Program-made: the position numbers and the translations under genes
Assembly (NCBI GenBank): GCA_934636825.1
Contig: CAKUBG010000003.1
Location: 1 to 64,000 of the forward strand
Reading direction: 5' to 3'
Source of the DNA: an uncultured bacterium
Lineage (GTDB): Bacteria > Vulcanimicrobiota > Xenobia > Xenobiales > Xenobiaceae
DNA: 64,000 bases
Notes under the pieces: model-generated
What the model was told of the DNA's origin: nothing
The model's database searches: none
Seen by the model: the letters and a program-made list of their open reading frames with translations, nothing else
Shown here: piece by piece, positions 36,147-43,820 of the stretch
How the letters are laid out: every line of letters starts with the position of its first letter
How positions within the stretch are numbered: position 1 is the stretch's first letter

Positions 36147-37280
36147 TTAGAAAGATACGTCCTCCAGTAACAAAAAGCGCGAAGGAGTATCATTCTGGGC
36201 CGGGTTATTATCAAAAACTATACCGATATTGTAATTGTCGCCCACTTTGTAGGCTGCTAAACCGGAAGCAAAGTTGCCGGGAGCAATATTGTCTGCTACC
36301 AAGCGTGCTTCTTCTGAGCCGTCAGGCTGATACCATACTTGACTGGTACCGCTAAATCTTTCGTCTGGAGTTTTTGAAGACAAAAGGAAGAGTAAACCTT
36401 TATCTTGCACGTAGTAAATATCGGTCAGAATAAAAGGCTCGTTGAGTGAACTGTCCAAGCCTGGCTTTAAGTTAGTTTTTAAGACTTCAAAATTGATTTT
36501 TTTCTTGCGCTCAATAATTTGGTTGAGTGAAGCTTTATAAATAATTACGCTTTCATCTTTATTGACCGGTTGGGAAAGAGCAAAGTAAAGAGCGTCGTCG
36601 ATAGGATTGCAAGCTATACCTTCAACTTTTAAACGCTGTTGAGCATTTTCGCCAAAGTATCCTGTATTGCGCCAAGCCATCTCCGGATCGTAATTGTTGG
36701 CGGCTGAGTTGTCCGTAAAACGTTCGCCGCGCAATTCATAATAATGGAGTACGCCTCTAGCCCAGAGGTAGCGCACATTATTGTTGACATGGTGGTGACT
36801 ACCTACAACGAAAAATTTTCCGTCTTCAAGGTTGCACAAACCGGTGTAGCGCGGCTGAGGAAAAGTGCGGGGCACTTCCAGACGTCGGAAACGCCTTCCC
36901 TCAGTGTCGAAAATGTGCATTTGTTGGCTGTTTTCATCGCATACTAAAATACGGTTGCGACTAATAAAAGACAAAGCACTGGGACGGAAATCTTTCAATA
37001 CGCCATCATCTCCGCGCATATCAAATATGGGAGCGGCCGCGTCAGTGTACTCCGAATCTGAGTTGGTTGAGGCGGAATTATCAATAGTAGAGGAAGAAGT
37101 TTCAGTAATTTCTGCTTTTTGAGTCTCTTGTTCGGGGGCCGCTTCTGTAGCTTGATAAACTGTGACGCTGCCGCTTGTTTCGCTATTTTCCGCTTGAGCT
37201 GGAGAGAGCGAAGAACCTGTACAAAGTAAAGCTAAAGCTCCGACAATAGATAAATACTTTTTGCAATTAAAAGCAGTCAT
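36147..37280 (-). CDS. Secreted beta-propeller-like protein of unknown function
   Basis: 377 aa from the ATG at 37280, which has AGAGGTGG upstream (a GTG at 37289 overlaps that site). A signal peptide (YLSIVGALALLCTGSSLSPAQA) is followed by about 60 Ser/Thr/Glu-rich residues. The remainder has repeated strands of the kind found in beta-propellers: ALSFISRNRILVCDENSQQMHIFD, YTGLCNLEDGKFFVVGSHHH, VEGIACNPIDDALYFALSQ and DIYYVQDKGLLFLLSS. Esterase-like phytase or SdiA-type propellers are possible relatives, but I cannot assign an activity. Confidence 0.65.
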   Translation of the reverse strand: MTAFNCKKYLSIVGALALLCTGSSLSPAQAENSETSGSVTVYQATEAAPEQETQKAEITETSSSTIDNSASTNSDSEYTDAAAPIFDMRGDDGVLKDFRPSALSFISRNRILVCDENSQQMHIFDTEGRRFRRLEVPRTFPQPRYTGLCNLEDGKFFVVGSHHHVNNNVRYLWARGVLHYYELRGERFTDNSAANNYDPEMAWRNTGYFGENAQQRLKVEGIACNPIDDALYFALSQPVNKDESVIIYKASLNQIIERKKKINFEVLKTNLKPGLDSSLNEPFILTDIYYVQDKGLLFLLSSKTPDERFSGTSQVWYQPDGSEEARLVADNIAPGNFASGLAAYKVGDNYNIGIVFDNNPAQNDTPSRFLLLEDVSF

Positions 37281-37456
37281 ATTTTCCACCTCTTGAAGGC
37301 TGACATATTTTATACTAACTAATCAAAGTTAAGTTTCTTGTCGTTTTGGCTCCGGCCCTTCTTTTGACAAACGTAGACACTTAAGATAGTCCATTTTATA
37401 GGCTATGTTTTCTGTTCGCCTGTTTAAGATGGGAGGTTAATATTGACATGCTCCTA

Positions 37457-37493
37457 ATGCCTGAAGGCAGGGGCTTTACGGCACTCGTGGTAA
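37457..37493 (+). mobile_element. IS200/IS605-like solo end, copy A
   Basis: A small TGCC-TGAA-GGCA hairpin runs into GGGGCTTTACGGCACTCGTGG. It matches 33 of 37 bases of the copy at 51124-51160, with hairpin changes that preserve pairing as G-U. Hairpin plus GGCTTTACGGC is the style of IS200/IS605 transposon ends, yet no TnpA or TnpB gene is nearby, so this is a solo end or a small non-autonomous relic. It lies in the leader of the gene at 37551. Confidence 0.5.
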
Positions 37494-37550
37494 TAAAAAA
37501 CAAAAGGTTATTCAAAATAGACAGGGTCTAAGTTTTCGGAGGTACGCGTT

Positions 37551-38456
37551 TTGGGTTTTGATATGGATTTCTTGGTCTCAACGGCAGATCCGCGTCCCAC
37601 TCCGGAAGAATTAAAAGAAAAAGTAGCAGCCATTTCTCCCCATATCGAAATTACCGAAGGAGGAGCCAGAGGAGCTTTATGGAGCGCCGAATATATCAAC
37701 CCGGAAACTCTGGTTTCTTTTGAATTTACTTGTAAAACTCCAAGTTCCGGAGTTATCAATTTTAGTGCTTATGAAACCGGCTTGAGCGTCAGCGTTCCTT
37801 GTGTTTGTCCTACTTTTATTGCTCGTGAGAGTATGCCTATTTTAGCTCAATTTGCCAAACAGACCAAATACTGGATTTATACTCCCAACGGTCAAGTAAT
37901 TGAAAAGCCCGACGGAGCTCAGTTGCAAGTTTTATGGAATGAGCAAAATAAACGCACTATTCATCGCATGTCTATGGGTGATGATGAATTGCCTCACTAT
38001 TTCCCTATGGAGCAAATGGACGCCATGTGGCGTTATGCCAATGCTCGCTCTCAGTTGACTAAGCGCTACGAAGGACGTGGAATTTATGTACCGCGTATCG
38101 TTTTAATGCGCAACAAATTATCTCGTCAACAAATTTTTCGCTCGATTTTCTGGACAGAGATGGAACCTACTGTATTGCCGGATATTGACGCAGTAGTTTT
38201 AAGCAAGCCCGGACGTCTTATTTTTGGACGTTTTCCGGCTGGAGATCCGGAAAATGTTGTAGTCCGTTTTAGCCAAATAGAAGATATTGTAGGACCTTAT
38301 ATAAAAACGGCTGTTCGTCCTTTTGAGCATAGAATTATTGAGGATACCGCTCCCTTCCGTTTGCAAATCTTGCGCCGTCTGTTGGAATTGCTGCCGGCCA
38401 AGCATCGCAATTTTGAAACTGTTAATCCCGAAGAAGTTATTGATGTTCAAGTTTAG
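37551..38456 (+). CDS. Hypothetical cytosolic protein
   Basis: 301 aa from the TTG at 37551, eight bases after GGAGG; the ATG at 37563 would be too far from that site. The protein is soluble with mixed strands and helices: an N-terminal PRPTPEELKEKVAAISPHIEI, a strand-rich middle (YWIYTPNGQVIEKPDGAQLQVLW) and a C-terminal helical tail FRLQILRRLLELLPAKHRNF. I recognise no family. It stands alone between an IS-like relic and tRNA-Pro. Confidence 0.65.
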   Translation: MGFDMDFLVSTADPRPTPEELKEKVAAISPHIEITEGGARGALWSAEYINPETLVSFEFTCKTPSSGVINFSAYETGLSVSVPCVCPTFIARESMPILAQFAKQTKYWIYTPNGQVIEKPDGAQLQVLWNEQNKRTIHRMSMGDDELPHYFPMEQMDAMWRYANARSQLTKRYEGRGIYVPRIVLMRNKLSRQQIFRSIFWTEMEPTVLPDIDAVVLSKPGRLIFGRFPAGDPENVVVRFSQIEDIVGPYIKTAVRPFEHRIIEDTAPFRLQILRRLLELLPAKHRNFETVNPEEVIDVQV

Positions 38457-38573
38457 TTTGAGCTGACGGGTTCTGAATAAGTATTTATTGATATTCTTTT
38501 AAGCAGTAAAAAGTGTGCGCTTCTTTTAGTGAGTATCAGAGTAGCAGGGGGGAGCTTCTTGCAAATTTACTGC

Positions 38574-38615
38574 AAAAAAAAGAACCAACCAACCACTGAC
38601 GGCTGATCGGCTCTT
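38574..38615 (-). terminator. Terminator of tRNA-Pro
   Basis: On the minus strand AAGAGCC pairs with GGTTCTT (one G-U), followed by eight T residues, 11 bases past the tRNA 3' end. Confidence 0.65.
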
Positions 38616-38626
38616 TATCCGCTGTA

Positions 38627-38703
38627 TGGTCGAGGCGAGAGGATTTGAACCTCCGACCTCAACGTCCCGAACGTTGCGCGCTGCCAGGCTGCGCTACGCC
38701 TCG
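38627..38703 (-). tRNA. tRNA-Pro (anticodon CGG)
   Basis: 77 nt including an encoded CCA. The acceptor stem CGAGGCG/CGCCTCG gives the C1-G72 pair typical of bacterial tRNA-Pro, with discriminator A. The anticodon arm is CAACG-TTCGGGA-CGTTG, so the anticodon is CGG. The T arm carries GTTCAAATC. Confidence 0.95.
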
Positions 38704-38810
38704 ACATAACTATGCTCAAATTATTATATCCATATTTTGCGGCTTGTCAATGCTAGTTAAATGTATATACAAAAAGATAACATAATTTATACAAGTCGCA
38801 AAATAATAGA

Positions 38811-39074
38811 CTACTTTGTTGTTTCGGGCTTGTTGTGAGCGTTGCTATACATGCCTAAAGCTTGCATGTAGAGAGTTAACAAACTTTCTTGCTCTTCTCT
38901 TTCTTGAGGTTCAAGTTTGCGCAAGCTGATAATGCGACGCAAAACTTTAACATCGAATCCTTCGATTTTAGCTTCGGCGTATACATCTTTGATGTCTTGA
39001 GCTATGCCGGCTTTCTCTTCTTCTAAGGCTTCAATACGCTCGACAATGGCTTCAAGTTTGGCATCTGGTTCCAT
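38811..39074 (-). CDS. GapR-family (DUF2312) DNA-binding protein
   Basis: 87 aa, close to the usual GapR length. The N-terminal coiled-coil AIVERIEALEEEKAGIAQDIKDVYAEAK is followed by GFDVKVLRRIISLRKLEPQERE and LLTLYMQALGM, the diagnostic motifs of the DUF2312/UPF0335 family. Caulobacter GapR is a tetramer that encircles overtwisted DNA and stimulates topoisomerases ahead of replication and transcription. GGAGGA precedes the ATG. The family is best known from Alphaproteobacteria and phages, while the rest of the window is not alphaproteobacterial. It is divergent from rpoB. Confidence 0.85.
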   Translation of the reverse strand: MEPDAKLEAIVERIEALEEEKAGIAQDIKDVYAEAKIEGFDVKVLRRIISLRKLEPQEREEQESLLTLYMQALGMYSNAHNKPETTK

Positions 39075-39745
39075 TTTTGTTCCTCCAAAAGCGTTTCTAT
39101 TCGTTTAAGTTGCCGGGGCATTATAACAAAAAAGTTAGTTAGAAACCAGTTTTTTTAGCGGCTCAATTTGAAGAATCGGCTAAAGGAGAGACGGGCGTTT
39201 TTCTAAACTTGACTTTACTATCTTATTGTTGTATTATATCATGCGCGATAGAGGGTCAAAATCCCCTCGTGGGGCTGTTAAGCCCCCGCGAGATCGGTCT
39301 TTAAGCCGATCAGTTTGGGTTGAGTATTGATAAGACTCGGAACAAGTTTTGCTTGAAAAGTTCTATAAAAGGGGATAGCTGAGGAGCTTACGCACTGGCG
39401 AAGTGTTAGTGTGCGCTCTTTTTGTTCTTTCTTTGCATAGGAATAAGCTAAAACTGCTGCAATCGGCAGCCCTAGGGCATGGCAATTTCGCTTTGCTGCA
39501 GTCGGCTGAGGAAGCGGTCTGTTCCCAAAGCATATTCAGCTAAGACGCCGTATATGATCTGCCGTTGTTAGCAGATAAGTAGGGCGCAAAGAATGAGTAT
39601 ATTTATACATAGATGGGGCATCATCTATTTAGAGAGAACTTATGCAGTCTGCTTAGTGGAAGCAAAGTTCGTTTGTATCTAAGAATCCTCTACCTTTGGG
39701 CATGGGGAATATGTCAGCTAATTGCGCAGAGGAGGATCTTCTCGA
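39075..39745 (+). other. Long structured leader region of rpoB
   Basis: About 670 bases with no credible gene. It holds a strong hairpin at 39266-39292 (CTCG.GGGGCT/AGCCCC.GCGAG) directly followed by GATCGG/CCGATC at 39292-39311, and a further GC-rich stretch near 39456-39520 with repeated CTGCAATCGG/CTGCAGTCGG elements. These could be an attenuator or a processed leader controlling rpoBC. No known riboswitch consensus is seen. Confidence 0.45.
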
Positions 39746-42700
39746 ATGTCGTTTCTTCGACACAAGAACGAGGCCACAGGGCGTATATCTTTCCAAAAAA
39801 TTCCGCCGGTTATGGAGCTCCCTTACTTAATTGAGCTCCAGCGCTCGTCTTACAGCCGCTTTTTACAAAAAGGTATGGACGATACCTTTAAAGATATATC
39901 TCCAATCGAGGACTTTACCGGCAACTTAGTGCTGGAATTCCTTGAGCATAAATTAGACGAACCGCCCCAATCGGTTGAAACGTGCCGTGACAAAGATGCA
40001 ACTTACGCCTATCCTTTAAAGGTTAAAGTTCGCTTAACTACCAAAGAAAATGGCGAAGTACGCGAAGCCAGGGAACAAGAGATCTTCATTGGCGATTTCC
40101 CTGCCATGACTGAGCAAGGAACGTTCATTATCAATGGCGCCGAGCGTGTTATCGTTAGTCAGTTGGTACGTTCTCCTGGTATCTACTATCAACATCACGA
40201 AGATCCTAATACCGGCCATTCCACTTGGTCAGCCGTAGTTATTCCTAATCGCGGCGCTTGGATGGAATTTGAAACTGATACTGCCGGTATCATTTATGTG
40301 CGCATCGATAAGGCCCGCAAGTTGCCCGCTACCGTGTTGCTGCGCGCTTTAGAGTACGAGAGTGATGACGATATCAGAGCCCTCTTCAATGGCGAGCCTT
40401 TGCTTGAGAATACTCTCGCCAAAGACTCTGTGGAAACTGTTGAAGAAGCTCTGTTAGAGATTTACAAAAAACAGCGTCCCGGCGAGCAGCCTTCCCAAGA
40501 GAGCGCCCGCACGTTGCTGAACAATTTATTCTTCGAGCGCAAGCGCTACGATTTAGCCAGAGTAGGCAGCTATCGTTTGGCTCGCAAATTAGGACGCAAA
40601 ATTGTTTGCACCCATTGTGGCGCTTACAATATGCCTGATAAAGAAGATTGCTGCGAGTGTGGCAAACACTTGGAGTATCCTTCTATTCTTAGCAAAGATG
40701 ATGTCGTCGCTGCCATTCGTTACGTGTTGGCCTTAATGAAGGCTGATGCTTATCGACGTCAGGATGAGAAAGAACCCACCGTCTCTTTGGACGAAGGTCT
40801 CCATCTTTATGTTGAAAATGGCGTCATGAAGCTCAAAGCTGACAGTGAAGATAGCTTTGATGTATTAGTAAAACATGACGATATCGACCACTTAGGTAAT
40901 CGTCGTATTCGTGGCGTAGGCGAATTGCTTCAAAATCAGTTCCGCGTCGGTTTACTTCGTTTGGAGCGCGTAGTGCGTGAGCGCATGTCCGTACAGGATG
41001 TGGAGACCATTACTCCTCAGTTGCTCATCAACACTCGCCCCGTAACTGCTGCTATCAAAGAATTCTTTGGCTCTTCTCAGCTCTCCCAGTTTATGGATCA
41101 AACCAACATGCTGGCCGAGCTTACTCACAAACGTCGTCTGTCTGCTTTGGGCCCTGGCGGTCTCTCCCGTGAGCGTGCCGGCTTCGAAGTTCGTGACGTA
41201 CACGACTCCCACTATGGCCGTATTTGTCCTATTGAAACTCCTGAAGGTCCCAACATCGGTTTGATCGGTTCCTTGGCTACTTATGGCCGAGTCAACTCCT
41301 TCGGTTTCATTGAGGCTCCTTACCGCAAAGTCAATTTGATTCTCTCCGCCGATGTGATTAATCCCAGCACCGGTGCTGTTTTCCACAGCGGAGACATCAT
41401 TGAACGCCGCGATTACGACGAGCTCTTGGCTCAAGACGTTAAGGTTCCCGTGCGTGTACACGTTACCGACGAGATTCAGTACCAAGACGCCGATGTAGAA
41501 GACGAATATGTAATCTGCCAGGCCAATACTCGCCTCGACGAGCGCAGCAATATTATTGACGACCGTGTAGTAGTTCGCCGCAAACGCGGTAAAAAAGAGA
41601 CCACGGTTGTAGCTCGTGAAGAAGTCGACTTCATGGACGTAACTCCTAAGCAAATCGTCTCTGTAGCTACGGCTTTGATTCCCTTCTTGGAGCACGACGA
41701 CGCCAACCGAGCCCTCATGGGTGCCAACATGCAACGTCAAGCTGTGCCTTTGCTTTCTCCTCAGGCTCCTATCGTTGGTACCGGTATGGAATACAGAGCT
41801 GCTACCGACTCTGGCGCTTTGGTCGTTTCCAAACATAAGGGCTTCGTCAGCGCAGTTTCCGCTACTGCCGTTACTGTCACCGACGAACTTGGTCAAGAGC
41901 ACGTTTACCATTTGCGTAAGTTCAAGCGCTCCAACGCCGGCACTTGCATCAACCAGCGTCCTGCTGTGAGCTTGGGTCAGCGCGTTGACGTACGCAGCGT
42001 TTTGGCTGATGGCGCCTCTTCCGTAAATGGAGAGTTAGCTTTGGGCCGCAACGTTTTGGTAGCGTTTATGCCTTGGGAAGGCTACAACTACGAAGACGCT
42101 ATCTTGCTTAGCGAAGAAGTGGCCCGCGATGACGTATTCACTTCTATTCACATTGAAGAGCATGAGTGCGAAGCCCGCGACACCAAGCTTGGTGCCGAGG
42201 AAATTACTCGCGATATTCCCAGCGTAGGCGAAGACGCTCTTAAAGATCTCGACGAAAACGGTATCGTCCGTATCGGTGCCGAGGTCAACACCGAAGACAT
42301 CTTAGTTGGTAAAGTCACTCCTAAAGGTGAGACCGAACTTACTGCCGAGGAGCGCTTGCTCCGTGCTATTTTCGGCGAAAAAGCTCGCGACGTGCGTGAT
42401 ACTTCCCTCAAAGTGCCCCATGGCCAAAAGGGTAAAGTTATCGACGTTAAGGTCTTTAACCGCGACGACGAAGAAAATGGTGGCAAGAAGTCTACCGATC
42501 TTAAGCCTGGCGTCAATAAGTTAGTGCGCGTTTATGTTGCCCAGAAGCGTAAGATTATGCAAGGCGACAAGATGGCTGGACGTCACGGTAACAAAGGTGT
42601 AGTCTCTCGCGTTATGCCTATCGAAGATATGCCTTATTTGCCTGATGGCACTCCCGTTCAGATCGTTCTGAACCCCTTGGGTGTACCTTCTCGTATGAAC

Positions 42701-43717
42701 ATCGGTCAGATCTTGGAGACTCACTTAGGCTTGGCTATGGCCATGCTTTCCGATCCCGGTAAGCCTCGCTTCCGTGTGGAAGTCCCTGTTTTCGACTCCG
42801 CTTCCGAAGAAGAACTTCGTTATGTGATGAATACCGCCAATTTGCAAGCTGACTTGCAGCGCAAAGGCGTTTATCTCAATACCGAAGAGTTGGTTTATGT
42901 CTTAGATGAGCCTAGCCGTATCTCTCGTTTGCAAGAGTTCATCAAGAATAAGACCAAGCTTATCTACACTACTCAAGAGCTCAAGAAAATTATCGATGAG
43001 ACTCCTGAAAATCAGTTAGCTGCTGCTATCATCAAAGAATTGCGCGGTTACGACGTTGATATCAACGAAGTAAATCAAGTTTTGCGTGAGCGCAGCTTGG
43101 AAGATCGTTTAGGCGAAGTCCTTATCGGTCATCGTAAACACTACAGCTTAGAGCAAATTCGCGAAATCGCGGCTTACATCGAGCTCTATCGCAGACACGT
43201 TGTCGTAGATGGCAAGACCGTTCTTTACGATGGACGTACTGGTGAGCCCTACGATGGCCGCGTCACTGTCGGTCAGATCTACATGCTCAAGTTGGCCCAC
43301 TTGGTGGATGACAAGATTCACGCTCGTTCCACCGGTCCTTACAGCTTGATTACTCAGCAGCCTTTGGGTGGTAAAGCCCAGTTCGGTGGTCAGCGCTTCG
43401 GTGAAATGGAAGTTTGGGCCCTCGAAGCTTATGGTGCTGCTTATACCCTCCAAGAGCTTCTCACTGTTAAGTCCGACGACGTTTTGGGTCGTGTCAAGAC
43501 TTACGAAGCTATTGTTAAGGGTGAAAATGTTCTCGAACCCGGCGTTCCTGAGTCCTTCAAAGTACTCATCAAGGAATTGCAGAGTTTGGCCTTGGATGTC
43601 AAGATTCTGGGCTCCAACGGACGTGAGATTGAGATCCGCTCGGTGGAAGAACAAGAGCAAGTGCACAGCAGTGGATCGCACGAAATCTTTGGTATGTCCG
43701 ATAATGCTCTGGCTTAA
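39746..43717 (+). CDS. rpoB: RNA polymerase beta subunit with zinc-ribbon insertion
   Basis: 1323 aa from the ATG at 39746, ten bases after AGGAGG. All the beta-subunit landmarks are present: IFIGDFPAMTEQGTFIINGAERV, the rifampicin-pocket segment GSSQLSQFMDQ near residue 440 with its conserved D, H and S, GPGGLSRERAGFEVRDVH, AFMPWEGYNYEDAI and the C-terminal QPLGGKAQFGGQRFGEMEVWALEAYGA. Between KRYDLARVGSYRLARKLG and SKDDVVAAIRYV, residues of about 288-312 form a CTHC...CCEC zinc ribbon, absent from standard RpoB. It is followed by rpoC after 103 nt. Confidence 0.97.
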   Translation: MSFLRHKNEATGRISFQKIPPVMELPYLIELQRSSYSRFLQKGMDDTFKDISPIEDFTGNLVLEFLEHKLDEPPQSVETCRDKDATYAYPLKVKVRLTTKENGEVREAREQEIFIGDFPAMTEQGTFIINGAERVIVSQLVRSPGIYYQHHEDPNTGHSTWSAVVIPNRGAWMEFETDTAGIIYVRIDKARKLPATVLLRALEYESDDDIRALFNGEPLLENTLAKDSVETVEEALLEIYKKQRPGEQPSQESARTLLNNLFFERKRYDLARVGSYRLARKLGRKIVCTHCGAYNMPDKEDCCECGKHLEYPSILSKDDVVAAIRYVLALMKADAYRRQDEKEPTVSLDEGLHLYVENGVMKLKADSEDSFDVLVKHDDIDHLGNRRIRGVGELLQNQFRVGLLRLERVVRERMSVQDVETITPQLLINTRPVTAAIKEFFGSSQLSQFMDQTNMLAELTHKRRLSALGPGGLSRERAGFEVRDVHDSHYGRICPIETPEGPNIGLIGSLATYGRVNSFGFIEAPYRKVNLILSADVINPSTGAVFHSGDIIERRDYDELLAQDVKVPVRVHVTDEIQYQDADVEDEYVICQANTRLDERSNIIDDRVVVRRKRGKKETTVVAREEVDFMDVTPKQIVSVATALIPFLEHDDANRALMGANMQRQAVPLLSPQAPIVGTGMEYRAATDSGALVVSKHKGFVSAVSATAVTVTDELGQEHVYHLRKFKRSNAGTCINQRPAVSLGQRVDVRSVLADGASSVNGELALGRNVLVAFMPWEGYNYEDAILLSEEVARDDVFTSIHIEEHECEARDTKLGAEEITRDIPSVGEDALKDLDENGIVRIGAEVNTEDILVGKVTPKGETELTAEERLLRAIFGEKARDVRDTSLKVPHGQKGKVIDVKVFNRDDEENGGKKSTDLKPGVNKLVRVYVAQKRKIMQGDKMAGRHGNKGVVSRVMPIEDMPYLPDGTPVQIVLNPLGVPSRMNIGQILETHLGLAMAMLSDPGKPRFRVEVPVFDSASEEELRYVMNTANLQADLQRKGVYLNTEELVYVLDEPSRISRLQEFIKNKTKLIYTTQELKKIIDETPENQLAAAIIKELRGYDVDINEVNQVLRERSLEDRLGEVLIGHRKHYSLEQIREIAAYIELYRRHVVVDGKTVLYDGRTGEPYDGRVTVGQIYMLKLAHLVDDKIHARSTGPYSLITQQPLGGKAQFGGQRFGEMEVWALEAYGAAYTLQELLTVKSDDVLGRVKTYEAIVKGENVLEPGVPESFKVLIKELQSLALDVKILGSNGREIEIRSVEEQEQVHSSGSHEIFGMSDNALA

Positions 43718-43820
43718 ATCTAAGGTTTCTTAGGTTAAAAGCTCTTACTGCGGTTGGCAGAAGGGGAAGGCTGAACATAGAGCCTATCTTCTGCCGCCCA
43801 CCAGGAGGACTCAAGTTAAT

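Noticed and set aside
37457..37493. Cyclic di-GMP riboswitch
   Set aside because: The hairpin and flanking bases do not contain the conserved GEMM-type core; a transposon end fits better.
39613..39834. 73-codon frame overlapping the rpoB start
   Set aside because: It lacks a ribosome site and runs out of frame into rpoB, whose own AGGAGG and homology fix the start at 39746.
40952..41911. 319-codon minus-strand frame inside rpoB
   Set aside because: It is antisense to highly conserved rpoB and arises from its codon bias; no ribosome site or domain.
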